Source of the DNA: Ilumatobacteraceae bacterium | GTDB taxonomy: Bacteria > Actinomycetota > Acidimicrobiia > Acidimicrobiales > Ilumatobacteraceae | DNA: 64,000 bases | NCBI GenBank assembly: GCA_022843125.1 | Contig: JALHOG010000008.1 | Span: 1-64,000 of the forward strand | Direction: 5' to 3' | In this document: positions 16,203 through 24,770 of the stretch, piece by piece | Numbering within the stretch: the stretch's first letter is position 1 | Layout: every line of letters starts with the position of its first letter | Translations under genes and position numbers: made by a program | Notes under the pieces: model-generated | What the model saw: the letters and a program-made list of their open reading frames with translations, nothing else | The model's database searches: none | What the model was told of the DNA's origin: nothing

Positions 16203-16660
16203 TGGCACGTCGAGCCGCACGCGGCGCCGAGGTGGTCACGATCTACTGGCGTGACATCCCGGCACAGGTCAACGGGCAGGACGGGCGGGAGCGGCACCAG
16301 GTGCTGCTGTCGGCCAAGTTCCAACGCGCCGTCGATCGCGCCAAGCGCAAGGCCGGGATTTACACCGCCGAGGAAGACATCGCCCAGTGGCGGCGAACCT
16401 CCGAAGCGTGCGAGGAGGGCGTCGACCACGCGGCAGCCGCCGAGGCCCGTGCACGCGCGATCGAAGAGGAGTACTCGCGCGACTACCTCGGGAAGCTCGC
16501 CTACGCCGGCGGCATCACCGCCGATGTCACCGACGCCGACGTCGACCGCGACGTCCTGCTCGCGCTCGAAGAGCTCGAGGACTCGATCGACGACGCAGCC
16601 TTCGAGGCGGCACAGACGGTCGACACCGTCGACCAGACGAACCGGGAGCAGCAGCCATGA
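16202..16660 (+). CDS. 'Virulence factor'-domain protein, accessory to corrinoid system
   Basis: 152 residues. VVTIYWRDIPAQVNGQDG, HQVLLSAKFQRAVDRAKRKA, EDIAQWRR and the later IEEEYSRDYLGKLAYAGGI match the small domain annotated as 'virulence factor' in databases, a name with little functional support. The protein is charged, soluble and has no signal or membrane segment. ATG shares its A with the DUF1638 stop, and its own stop overlaps the next ATG, so it is made in step with the methyltransferase components. I infer a subunit or chaperone role; nothing in the sequence names a reaction. Confidence 0.8.
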   Translation: MARRAARGAEVVTIYWRDIPAQVNGQDGRERHQVLLSAKFQRAVDRAKRKAGIYTAEEDIAQWRRTSEACEEGVDHAAAAEARARAIEEEYSRDYLGKLAYAGGITADVTDADVDRDVLLALEELEDSIDDAAFEAAQTVDTVDQTNREQQP

Positions 16661-17562
16661 CCGACACCGTGATCAGCTCGGCCACCAAGGAGGTCGTGAT
16701 CGGGTTCGAGCGGCCGTTCGTGATGATCGGCGAACGCATCAACCCGACGGGCCGCAAGCTCCTCGCCGAGGAGATGAAGAACGGCGACTTCAGCCGGGTC
16801 GAGGCCGACGCGCTCGCCCAGGTGGCCGCCGGCGCCCACATGCTCGACGTCAACGCCGGCATCCCGCTCGCCGACGAACCTGCGCTGCTGGCCAGGGCGG
16901 TGCAGCTCGTGCAGGCCATCACCGACGTGCCGCTCTCGATCGACTCGTCGATCATCGAGGCGCTCGAAGCAGGGCTCGCCGTCTACCAGGGCAAGCCGCT
17001 CGTCAACTCGGTCACCGGTGAGGACGAGGTGATGGAGCGGGTGCTGCCGCTCGTGGCCCGCTACGGCGCCGCAGTGGTGGCGATCTCCAACGACGAGACC
17101 GGCATCTCGATGGATCCCGACGTCCGGTTCGCCGTTGCGAAGCGGATCGTCGAGCGCGCCGCCGATCACGGCATCCCCGCCAGCGACGTCGTGGTCGATC
17201 CGCTCGTGATGCCGATCGGTGCGCTCGGCCAGGCCGGCCAGCACGCGTTCTCGCTCGTCCGCCGGCTCCGCGAGGAGTTGCAGGTCAACACCACGTGCGG
17301 TGCGTCGAACGTGAGCTTCGGCCTGCCCAACCGCCACATCGTCACCGGCACGTTCCTGTCGATGGCGATCGGGGCCGGCATGACGTCGGCGATCATGAAC
17401 CCGCTGCACGCCGAGGTGAAGGCGGCCGTGATGGCCGCCGACGTGCTGATGGGCACCGACAAGGACTGCATGGCCTGGATCCGCGCCAACCGCGACCCGA
17501 ACGCACCGCAGGGCGAGGGCGGGCGCGGTAACCGTGAAGGGCGCCGCCGCCGGCGGGAGTGA
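16657..17562 (+). CDS. Methyltetrahydrofolate:corrinoid methyltransferase (pterin-binding, DHPS-like barrel)
   Basis: 301 residues. Pterin-binding TIM barrel: FVMIGERINPTGRKLLAEEM at about 15-40, AHMLDVNAGIP near 60, PLSIDSSIIEALEAGL, KPLVNSVTGE near 115, VVDPLVMPIG near 185 and CGASNVSFGLP near 215. These are hallmarks of AcsE/MtvA-like enzymes that exchange a methyl group between a corrinoid protein and tetrahydrofolate, rather than dihydropteroate synthase. In this operon it would make 5-methyl-THF, the substrate for the MetF-like gene downstream. Arg-rich tail after about residue 280. ATGA overlap with the upstream gene. Confidence 0.9.
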   Translation: MTDTVISSATKEVVIGFERPFVMIGERINPTGRKLLAEEMKNGDFSRVEADALAQVAAGAHMLDVNAGIPLADEPALLARAVQLVQAITDVPLSIDSSIIEALEAGLAVYQGKPLVNSVTGEDEVMERVLPLVARYGAAVVAISNDETGISMDPDVRFAVAKRIVERAADHGIPASDVVVDPLVMPIGALGQAGQHAFSLVRRLREELQVNTTCGASNVSFGLPNRHIVTGTFLSMAIGAGMTSAIMNPLHAEVKAAVMAADVLMGTDKDCMAWIRANRDPNAPQGEGGRGNREGRRRRRE

Positions 17563-17578
17563 CGAAGGCCGACGCCGC

Positions 17579-19621
17579 GTGAGCACCACCCATCGCATCG
17601 TCTTCACGCCCTCGGGGTTGAGCGGCACCGTCGAGCACGGCACCACCGTGCTCGAAGCTGCGCGCGTGCTCGGCGTCGACCTCGACACGGTGTGCGGCGG
17701 GCGTGGCATCTGCGGTCGCTGCCAGGTGCTGCCAGGGGAGGGCAGCTTCGCCAAGTGGGGCATCACGGTCGAGCCCGATGCGCTCGGCGCGCCGGCCGCG
17801 ATCGAGACCGACTACCGGGGCAACCGGCCGCTCGCCGTCGGCAACCGGCTCGGCTGCGCGGCGCAGGTGTGCGGCGACGTCGTGATCGACGTCCCGGCCA
17901 CCAGCCAGGTCCACCGCCAGGTGGTCCGCAAGGATCTCGACCTCCCGCCGATCACCGTCGATCCGTCGTTCACCCTCTGGTACGTCGAGGTGCCGAAGAT
18001 CGAACTCGGCGGCCCCGGCGACGACCTCACCGCGGCGTCGGCGATCGGGCTGGCACTCGCCGAGCAGCACGGTCGCACCACCGAACCGTCCGTCCCGTTC
18101 GGCATGCTCGGTGCGCTCCATCCGGCGCTCGCGAAGCAGGCCGGTGCAGTCACGGTCGCGATCGACGAGGCCGACCGGATCGTGGCGATCTGGCCGGGGT
18201 TCGTCGACGCCGCGTTCGGGGTCGCGGTCGACATCGGGTCGACCACGATCGCCGGGCACCTGTGCGACATCACCACCGGTGAGGTGTTGGCGTCGGCCGG
18301 CCGGATGAACCCGCAGATCCGCTACGGCGAAGACCTGATGAGCCGGGTGTCGTACGTGATGATGAACCCGGGCGGCGACCGTCAGCTCACCGAGGCGGTG
18401 CGGAGCGCGCTCGACGAGCTGATCGGCGAGCTGGTCGAGGCAGCTGGAGCGGCCGGCGCATCGCGCGACCGGGTGCTCGAGGTGGTGCTCGTCGGCAATC
18501 CGATCATGCACCACATCGTGCTCGGCATCGATCCCACCCCGCTCGGCCAGGCGCCGTTCACGCTCGCCACCAACGAGGCCGTCGTGGCGCCCGCCGCCGC
18601 GCTCGACCTCGACCTGCCCCACGGCCGTGCGTACGTCGGGCCGTGCATCGCCGGCCACGTCGGCGCCGACACCGCCGGCGCGATCCTCGCCGAAGGCCCG
18701 CACCGGGGTGAGCGGATGCAGCTGCTCGTCGACGTGGGCACCAACGCCGAGATCGTCCTCGGCGACCGGTCGCGCCAGTTCGCCGCGTCGAGCCCCACCG
18801 GCCCGGCGTTCGAGGGCGCACAGATCAGCAGCGGCCAGCGCGCCACCGCCGGGGCGATCGAACGCGTGCGCATCGACCCCGACACGCTCGAACCGCGGTT
18901 CACGGTGATCGGTGCCGACACGTGGTCCGACGCGCCGGGTTTCGAGGCGGCGGTGGCGGCCACCGGCGTCACCGGCATCTGCGGCTCGGGGATCATCGAC
19001 GTGATCGCCGAGATGTACCTCGCCGGCGTGATCGACCAGGACGGCGTGATCCAGGGGCCGCTCGCGGCCCGCACGCCGCGCATCGTCGCCGACGGCCGCA
19101 CGTTCTCGTACGTGCTGTGGGAGTCGGGCGACCAGCGCGTGGCGGTCACCCAGAACGACGTCCGCGCGATCCAGCTCGCGAAGGCTGCGCTGCGCGCCGG
19201 CATCGACCTGCTCGTCGAGCACGCCGGCGGCCCTGAGGTGGTCGACATCCGGCTCGCCGGGGCGTTCGGCGCGCACATCGACCCGCTCCACGCGATGGTG
19301 CTCGGGCTCGTGCCCGACTGCCCCCTCGACGGAGTGCGGGCGGTCGGCAACGCGGCGGGCACGGGTGCCGTGCAGGCGCTGCTGTCGCGCGAACTGCGAG
19401 GCGAGATGGAGCAGGCGGTGCGCGACGTCGTGAAGATCGAGACCGCGACCGAGCCCCGCTTCCAGGAGCTGTTCGTCGCGGCGATGGCGTTCCCGCATGC
19501 GAGCGCGCCCACCCCGCACCTGGCCCAGCTCGTCGCGCTCCCCGAGCGCAGCGAGCGGTCCGATCGATCCGATGCCGGAGGCCGAGGTCGGCGCCGGCGC
19601 CGTCAGGAGGCAGAAGCATGA
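17579..19621 (+). CDS. Corrinoid reductive activator: 2Fe-2S ferredoxin plus ASKHA domain (RamA-like/DUF4445)
   Basis: 680 residues from GTG 17579; an in-frame GTG at 17534 lies inside the previous gene. Residues 1-100 are a plant-type ferredoxin: C39, C45 and C48 in VCGGRGICGRC, and a fourth Cys near 93 in LGCAAQV. From about residue 214 an ASKHA ATPase-type fold begins (GVAVDIGSTTIAGHL), continuing with NPQIRYGEDLMSRV, VGNPIMHHI, LLVDVGTNAEIVLG and GSGIIDVIAEM. Proteins of this build reduce cob(II)alamin back to the active cob(I) state using ATP. Oxidation of the corrinoid is expected in an aerobe, which explains the gene. Four-base overlap with the MttB homologue. Confidence 0.92.
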   Translation: MSTTHRIVFTPSGLSGTVEHGTTVLEAARVLGVDLDTVCGGRGICGRCQVLPGEGSFAKWGITVEPDALGAPAAIETDYRGNRPLAVGNRLGCAAQVCGDVVIDVPATSQVHRQVVRKDLDLPPITVDPSFTLWYVEVPKIELGGPGDDLTAASAIGLALAEQHGRTTEPSVPFGMLGALHPALAKQAGAVTVAIDEADRIVAIWPGFVDAAFGVAVDIGSTTIAGHLCDITTGEVLASAGRMNPQIRYGEDLMSRVSYVMMNPGGDRQLTEAVRSALDELIGELVEAAGAAGASRDRVLEVVLVGNPIMHHIVLGIDPTPLGQAPFTLATNEAVVAPAAALDLDLPHGRAYVGPCIAGHVGADTAGAILAEGPHRGERMQLLVDVGTNAEIVLGDRSRQFAASSPTGPAFEGAQISSGQRATAGAIERVRIDPDTLEPRFTVIGADTWSDAPGFEAAVAATGVTGICGSGIIDVIAEMYLAGVIDQDGVIQGPLAARTPRIVADGRTFSYVLWESGDQRVAVTQNDVRAIQLAKAALRAGIDLLVEHAGGPEVVDIRLAGAFGAHIDPLHAMVLGLVPDCPLDGVRAVGNAAGTGAVQALLSRELRGEMEQAVRDVVKIETATEPRFQELFVAAMAFPHASAPTPHLAQLVALPERSERSDRSDAGGRGRRRRRQEAEA

Positions 19622-21183
19622 CGAGCGAGACCGAACCGGCTGCAGAGCCAGCCGCCGAACCGCGTCGCCGCAGTGGGGGCAGGGGTGGGCGCCAGGCGCT
19701 GCGCGCCTCGCACGCCACTCCGCACGAGGCGTTCCTCACGCGGACGATGAAGCCGTACGAGTTGGTGTCCGACGAAGGGCTCGAGCTGCTCGAGCACAAC
19801 GCCGACACGATCCTCGAGGAGGTCGGGGTCGAGATCCGCGACTACCCGGCGGCGATCGAGCGCTTCCGTGATGCCGGCGCCGACATCGACGGCACCCGGG
19901 TCCGGTTCCCACGCGGGATGTGCCGACAGATCGTGCAGGCGTCGGCTCCCGCGATCTACACCCAGCACGGCCGCAACCCGGAGCGCAACGTGCAGATCGG
20001 CGGCGACGCCACGGTGTTCGCACCCAACTACGGGTCGCCGTTCGTGCACGATCTCGACCACGGTCGCCGCTACGCCACGATCGCCGACTTCGAGAACTTC
20101 GTGAAGCTCGCGTACTCGTCGCCGTACCTGCACCACTCGGGTGGCACGGTGTGCGAGCCGGTCGACATCCCGGTCAGCAAGCGCCACCTCGACATGGTGT
20201 ACGCCCACGTGCGTTGGAGCGACAAGCCGTTCATGGGCTCGGTCACCGCCGGCGAGCGCGCCGCCGACTCGGTCGAGATGGCGCGCATCGCGTTCGGCGG
20301 CGACCTCCAGGACCGCACGGTGATGACCAGCCTCATCAACGCGTCGTCGCCGCTGGTGTGGGACGCCACGATGCTCGCCGCGGCCGAGGTGTACGCCGAG
20401 GCGAACCAGGCGACCATCATCACCCCGTTCATCCTCGCCGGGGCGATGGCACCGGCCACCTCGGCCGGCGTGGCCGCGCAGACCCTCGCCGAGGCGCTCG
20501 CCGGCATGGCGTTCACCCAGCTCGTCCGGCCCGGCGCGCCGGTGGTGTTCGGGTCGTTCGCGAGCTCGATGTCGATGCAGACCGGGGCGCCCACGTTCGG
20601 CACGCCGGAGCCGGCGATCGTGCTCTACACCGTCGCCGCGCTCGCCCGGCGGCTCGGGGTGCCGTTCCGCTCGGGCGGCTCGCTGTGCGCCTCGAAGCTG
20701 CCCGACGCGCAGGCCGCGTACGAGTCGTCGGCCACGCTGCTGCCCACCGTGATGGGTGGCGTCAACTTCGTCCTCCATGCTGCGGGCTGGCTCGAGGGTG
20801 GTCTCGCGATCGGGTACGAGAAGTTCGTGCTCGACTGCGACCAGCTCGGGATGATGTCGACGTTCGTGAAGGGGCTCGACATCAGCGAGAACGGCCAGGC
20901 GCTCGACGCGATCCGCGAGAACCCGCCCGGCAACCACTTCCTCGGCACCGCGCACACGCTCGCCAACTTCGAGACGGCCTTCTACCGCTCGAACACCGCC
21001 GACAACTCGAGCTTCGAGCAGTGGTCCGAGGAGGGCGGGCTCGACGCCGCGCAGCGGGCCAACCGGATCTGGAAGGAGCAGCTCGCCGCCTACGAGGCGC
21101 CGCCGATCGACGACGCGATCGACGCCGAGCTGCTGGAGTTCATCGCACGCCGCAAGGCCGAGCTCCCCGACGCATTCGAGTGA
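19618..21183 (+). CDS. MttB-family (trimethylamine/betaine) corrinoid methyltransferase, non-pyrrolysine
   Basis: 521 residues. The first 30 residues are a basic tail (PRRRSGGRGGRQALR). The body follows the MttB family: EEVGVEIRDYPAAIERFRDAG, FAPNYGSPFVHDLDHGRRYAT, YLHHSGGTVCEPVDIPVSKR, EANQATIITPFILAGAMAP, GAPTFGTPEPAI and HAAGWLEGGLAIGYEKFVLD. The frame has no internal amber codon, so the pyrrolysine of true trimethylamine methyltransferases is absent. Non-Pyl members that have been studied act on quaternary amines such as glycine betaine. It would demethylate such a substrate onto the corrinoid protein of the same operon. A paralogue lies at 30087. Confidence 0.93.
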   Translation: MTSETEPAAEPAAEPRRRSGGRGGRQALRASHATPHEAFLTRTMKPYELVSDEGLELLEHNADTILEEVGVEIRDYPAAIERFRDAGADIDGTRVRFPRGMCRQIVQASAPAIYTQHGRNPERNVQIGGDATVFAPNYGSPFVHDLDHGRRYATIADFENFVKLAYSSPYLHHSGGTVCEPVDIPVSKRHLDMVYAHVRWSDKPFMGSVTAGERAADSVEMARIAFGGDLQDRTVMTSLINASSPLVWDATMLAAAEVYAEANQATIITPFILAGAMAPATSAGVAAQTLAEALAGMAFTQLVRPGAPVVFGSFASSMSMQTGAPTFGTPEPAIVLYTVAALARRLGVPFRSGGSLCASKLPDAQAAYESSATLLPTVMGGVNFVLHAAGWLEGGLAIGYEKFVLDCDQLGMMSTFVKGLDISENGQALDAIRENPPGNHFLGTAHTLANFETAFYRSNTADNSSFEQWSEEGGLDAAQRANRIWKEQLAAYEAPPIDDAIDAELLEFIARRKAELPDAFE

Positions 21184-21202
21184 TCAGGCTGGAGGCCACA
21201 TC

Positions 21203-22084
21203 ATGATCTCGACCATCAAACGACTGCTCGGCGGCGGGGCCAAGGCCGATCCGGTGAGCTCGGTGGCGATGCGCGCCCTCGTCACGAACCTTCACTACGA
21301 GGTCGTGCCGATGAAGTCGATCGAACCGGCGATCGAAGCCCTCCCGCCGAACGCGCACGTGTCGGTCACCTGCTCGCCCGCCAAGGGCATCGCCGTCACG
21401 CAGGAGTACACCGAGCGCCTGATCGGACTCGGCCACCACCCGATCCCGCACTTCGCGGCCCGGATGGTCGAGAGCCGTGAGGAGACGGCGAAGCTCGCCG
21501 GGTGGTTGCGCGAGCACTCGCTCGACGAGGTGTACGTGATCGCCGGTGACGCCCCTGAGCCGGCCGGGCCGTACGAGGGTGCGCTGGCGTTCATCCGCGA
21601 TCTCATCGACAACGATCCGGGTGTGCGCCGGATCGGGATCTCGGGCTACCCCGACGGGCATGCGCTGATCCCGCGCGAGGTGATCGAGGAACAGCTCCTC
21701 GCGAAGCAGGCCGTGATCCGTGATGCCGGTCTCGACGGTTGGGTGTCGACGCAGATGTGCTTCGACACCGACCTGATCCGCGACTGGATCCGTACCGAGC
21801 GGGCCCGCGGGCTGGTGTTCCCGGTCCGGCTCGGTGTGCCCGGTGTGGTCGACCGGGCGCGGCTCATGTCGATGGGGACGCGCCTCGGGATCGGGACGTC
21901 GTTGCGCTTCCTGGCGAAGAACCGTTCGACCGTGATGCAACTCATGGCTCCGGGTGGATACGACCCGACCGACATGGTGGTCGCCTTCGCCGATGACGCG
22001 AAGGTGCTCGGCGTCGAAGCCCTCCACTCGTTCACCTTCAACGCCGTCGAGGACACACGGAAGTGGCAGGAGGCGTTCGCGTGA
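21203..22084 (+). CDS. Methylenetetrahydrofolate reductase-like protein (MetF family)
   Basis: 293 residues, about the length of bacterial MetF. A flavin-binding TIM barrel is suggested by VSVTCSPAKGIAVTQEYTERL, VYVIAGDAPEPAGPYEGAL, IGISGYPDGH and WVSTQMCFDTDLIRDWI. Sequence is divergent from housekeeping MetF; the usual N-terminal E-F-F-P-P is missing, so this is probably the specialised form found with methyltransferase operons. In this setting it would run in the oxidative direction, turning 5-methyl-THF from the pterin enzyme into methylene-THF. It starts 19 bases after the MttB gene; ribosome site ctggagg. Its stop overlaps the oxidase start (GTGA). Confidence 0.85.
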   Translation: MISTIKRLLGGGAKADPVSSVAMRALVTNLHYEVVPMKSIEPAIEALPPNAHVSVTCSPAKGIAVTQEYTERLIGLGHHPIPHFAARMVESREETAKLAGWLREHSLDEVYVIAGDAPEPAGPYEGALAFIRDLIDNDPGVRRIGISGYPDGHALIPREVIEEQLLAKQAVIRDAGLDGWVSTQMCFDTDLIRDWIRTERARGLVFPVRLGVPGVVDRARLMSMGTRLGIGTSLRFLAKNRSTVMQLMAPGGYDPTDMVVAFADDAKVLGVEALHSFTFNAVEDTRKWQEAFA

Positions 22085-23394
22085 GCGCGGTGATGCAGGC
22101 CGATGCGGTGGTGATCGGGGCCGGGGTGATCGGGTCGTCCGTCGCGCTGGAGCTGGCGCGCGGCGGTCGGTCGGTGATCGTGGTCGACAAGGGGCCGGGT
22201 GCCGGGATGGGCTCGACGAGCTCGTCGTCGTCGATCATCCGGTACAGCTACTCCACGCGCGACTCGATCCTGACGGCGTGGGAAGCCGCTCACATGTGGT
22301 TCGACTGGGAAGCGCACCTCGGGTGCGTCGATCCGGACGGGATGGCGCGCTTCATCCAGTGCCCCAACCTGATCTTCCAGACCACCGGCTACGACGGCAC
22401 GGCGATCCTGCCGTGGTGGGACGAGTTCGGGATCGAGTACGAGCTGCTCGATGCGGCCGCGCTGCGCGAGCGTTTCCCGCTGCTCGACACCGGCAAGTAC
22501 CACCCGCCGAAGCGGATCGACGACCCGGCGTTCGCCGACGATCCGGTGGGTGAGCTGACCGCGATCTACAACACGCGGTGCGGGTTCATGGACGATCCGG
22601 CGCTGTCGGCGAAGAATCTCGCGCACGCCGCCCGCCTGCACGGCGCCGACTTCCGCTTCCGTGCCGAGGTCGTGTCGATCGACCGCACCGCCGACGGCTC
22701 GGCGGTCGCCGGCGTCACGCTCGCCTCCGGCGACGTGATCGAGGCGCCCGTGGTGGTCAACGTCGGCGGCCCGCACTCGGGGATCATCAACCGGATGGCG
22801 GGCGTCACCGACGACATGACGATCACCCACCGGCCGCTGCGCCAGGAGGTGTTCGCCGCCCCGGTGCCGGTGGGCATGCGGCTCGAGGACGGCGCGCCGT
22901 TCGTCAGCGATCTCGACGTGGGTCAGTACTTCCGTCCGCAGCCGGGCGGGATGATGCTGATCGGTGGGGCCGAGCCGGAGTGCGACGAGCTGCACTGGGT
23001 CGACGACCCCGACACCAACTCGGAGTTCCCGACCGTCGAGGTGTGGGAGACGTACATGATGCGGTTCGCCCGCCGGGTGCCCGAGTTCGGCGTGCCCAGC
23101 CAACCGACCGGGCTCGCCGCGCTCTACGACGCCTCGGAGGACTGGGTGCCGATCTACGACCGGTCGCAGCTCCACGGCTTCTTCATGGCGTGCGGCTCGA
23201 GCGGCAACCAGTTCAAGAACGCACCGATCGCCGGCCAGTACATGCGCGACATCGTCGAGGCGACGATGAGCGGCCACGACCACGACACCGATCCGGTCCA
23301 GTTCCGGGGCGCGGTCACCGGCGAACTGATCAACCTGGGCGCCTTCTCCCGCAAGCGCGAGAAGTCGGTGACCAGCGGCACCGTGATGGGCTGA
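22081..23394 (+). CDS. FAD-dependent amino-acid oxidase family protein (sarcosine/dimethylglycine oxidase-like)
   Basis: 437 residues. An N-terminal dinucleotide fold VVIGAGVIGSSVALELARGG and the acidic end of strand 2 (VVDKGPG) show FAD binding. The middle has GLAALYDASEDWVPIYDRS and MACGSSGNQFKNAPIAGQYM, a C-terminal FAD-contact region of the DAO/sarcosine oxidase beta group. Covalent flavin attachment cannot be judged. Being last in the corrinoid operon, it may oxidise the secondary or tertiary amine left after the first methyl removal (for example dimethylglycine or sarcosine), passing formaldehyde-level carbon to THF. That order is inferred. It ends 53 bases before the PadR operator. Confidence 0.85.
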   Translation: MSAVMQADAVVIGAGVIGSSVALELARGGRSVIVVDKGPGAGMGSTSSSSSIIRYSYSTRDSILTAWEAAHMWFDWEAHLGCVDPDGMARFIQCPNLIFQTTGYDGTAILPWWDEFGIEYELLDAAALRERFPLLDTGKYHPPKRIDDPAFADDPVGELTAIYNTRCGFMDDPALSAKNLAHAARLHGADFRFRAEVVSIDRTADGSAVAGVTLASGDVIEAPVVVNVGGPHSGIINRMAGVTDDMTITHRPLRQEVFAAPVPVGMRLEDGAPFVSDLDVGQYFRPQPGGMMLIGGAEPECDELHWVDDPDTNSEFPTVEVWETYMMRFARRVPEFGVPSQPTGLAALYDASEDWVPIYDRSQLHGFFMACGSSGNQFKNAPIAGQYMRDIVEATMSGHDHDTDPVQFRGAVTGELINLGAFSRKREKSVTSGTVMG

Positions 23395-23446
23395 CGCTCA
23401 CCCCCGCATCGGTTCACGGCTGCAGCGTGTGGGTCTTGCCGTCGCA

Positions 23447-23471
23447 TCACTATTCACTATGTGTATAGTGA
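23447..23471 (+). promoter_or_regulatory. PadR operator and -10 box
   Basis: CACTAT-GTGT-ATAGTG (23455-23470) is a perfect inverted repeat, nested in a wider TCACTAT/ATAGTGA pair (23447-23453, 23465-23471). TATAGT (23464-23469) is a consensus-like -10 ending six bases before the PadR ATG, so the mRNA is probably leaderless and the operator covers the promoter. Autoregulation is likely. Confidence 0.75.
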
Positions 23472-23475
23472 CGCG

Positions 23476-24030
23476 ATGTCGACCGGTCACGTGCTCATGG
23501 GCCTCTTGGCGGCCGGCGGGCGTCACGGGTACGACTTGAAGAAGGCGCACGACGAACGCTTCGTGGGTGCCCGCCCGCTCGCGTTCGGCCAGGTGTACGC
23601 GACCCTCGAACGCCTGCAGAAGAAGGGGTTCATCGAGGCGGTGGAGATCGAGCGGGTCGACGGCCCCGATCGCACCGTCTACCGGCTCACCGATGCGGGT
23701 CGGGCCGATCTTGCAGCGTGGGTCGGCGACGTCGAGCCGCCGGCGCCGTTCGTCGCGAACCCATTCGCGACGAAGGCGACGATCGCGTTGCTGGTCGGCG
23801 ACGCGGACCTCGCCTCTCGGTACTTGCGCAAGCAGCGCGCGGCGCATCTCGACCGAATGCGCGAGTACACGCGCGTCAAGACCGACCCGTCGACACCGAT
23901 GTCTGAAGTGTTGGCCGCCGACTACGCGATCGCGCACCTCGACGCCGACCTGCGGTGGCTCGAGACGGCGCTCGATCGAATCACCGCGCTGCACCACCCA
24001 CTCACGACAGAGAGCGACGACATCTCATGA
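23476..24030 (+). CDS. PadR-family transcriptional regulator
   Basis: 184 residues. The winged helix reads VLMGLLAAGGRHGYDLKKAHDERF, then LAFGQVYATLERLQKKGFIEAV and VYRLTDAGRADL, all typical PadR. The C-terminal half (PFATKATIALLVGDADLASRYLRKQRAAHLDRM) is the Vir-type dimerisation helix set. Start at ATG 23476; an upstream GTG at 23461 lies within the operator. The stop overlaps the ABC ATPase ATG. PadR genes directly ahead of MacB/FtsX-type transporters commonly respond to toxic or envelope-active compounds. Confidence 0.9.
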   Translation: MSTGHVLMGLLAAGGRHGYDLKKAHDERFVGARPLAFGQVYATLERLQKKGFIEAVEIERVDGPDRTVYRLTDAGRADLAAWVGDVEPPAPFVANPFATKATIALLVGDADLASRYLRKQRAAHLDRMREYTRVKTDPSTPMSEVLAADYAIAHLDADLRWLETALDRITALHHPLTTESDDIS

Positions 24031-24770
24031 ACCGTCATGCACCAATCCCATCGCTGCACCCCGCGGGCGGCGCCACCTCGGATGCCGACCGACCCGTGCT
24101 GTCCGCGCGTTCGATCGTCTACTCCTACGGCAACACACCCGCACTTCGTGGTGTGTCGGTCCAGGTGGGAGCCGGCGAGATCGTCGCCATCACCGGTCCG
24201 TCCGGCTCGGGCAAGTCGACCCTGATGCTGTGTCTGGCAGGCGTGCTGCAACCTGACGCCGGTGACGTCGAGTTCCGAGGTCGTCTCGTGTCGGATGCGA
24301 GCGAGTCCGAACGTTCCGCGCTCCGCCGCTCCGACTTCGGGATCCTGTTCCAGTTCGGCCAACTCGTGCCTGAGTTGACTGCGGCCGAGAACGTGGCGCT
24401 CCCACTGCTCCTCTCCGGCGTGAAGCGCAAGGCAGCGATCACCGCAGCGACCACCTGGCTCGACAGGTTCGGAGTCGCTGATCACGCGGCATCGCGTCCC
24501 ACCGAGATGTCGGGCGGTCAAGTGCAACGCGCGGCGGCAGCCCGTGCGATGGTGACCGAACCATCGGTGTTGTTCGCCGACGAGCCGACAGGGGCGCTCG
24601 ATGCGCTCGCAGGCGAGCAGGTGATGTCGCAGATCGTTCGGGTCGCGAGGGAGTCGGCCACGAGTGTCGTCATCATCACTCACGACGCGACGGTCGCTGC
24701 GTACGGCGACCGGGAAGTGGTCGTACGCGACGGCATGATCGACCACGCCCGCGACGGGATCGGATCGTGA
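24027..24770 (+). CDS. ABC transporter ATP-binding protein (MacB/LolD type)
   Basis: 247 residues. Walker A GPSGSGKST, Q-loop LFQFGQLVPELTAAENV, signature MSGGQVQRAAAARAM, Walker B VLFADEPTGALD and switch His in IITHDATVA are all intact. The MacB/LolD subfamily energises FtsX-type permeases that move envelope molecules or export peptides and drugs. ATGA overlap with the PadR gene and GTGA overlap with the permease put all three in one operon. Confidence 0.93.
   Translation: MNRHAPIPSLHPAGGATSDADRPVLSARSIVYSYGNTPALRGVSVQVGAGEIVAITGPSGSGKSTLMLCLAGVLQPDAGDVEFRGRLVSDASESERSALRRSDFGILFQFGQLVPELTAAENVALPLLLSGVKRKAAITAATTWLDRFGVADHAASRPTEMSGGQVQRAAAARAMVTEPSVLFADEPTGALDALAGEQVMSQIVRVARESATSVVIITHDATVAAYGDREVVVRDGMIDHARDGIGS

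Noticed and set aside
17393-19519. 708-residue open frame on the minus strand
   Set aside because: Antisense to the ferredoxin/ASKHA gene; composition rich in Arg, His and Asp typical of shadow frames in high-GC DNA.
19618-21183. Possible pyrrolysine-containing trimethylamine methyltransferase
   Set aside because: The frame has no internal TAG codon; the same is true of the paralogue at 30087. Both are non-pyrrolysine members.
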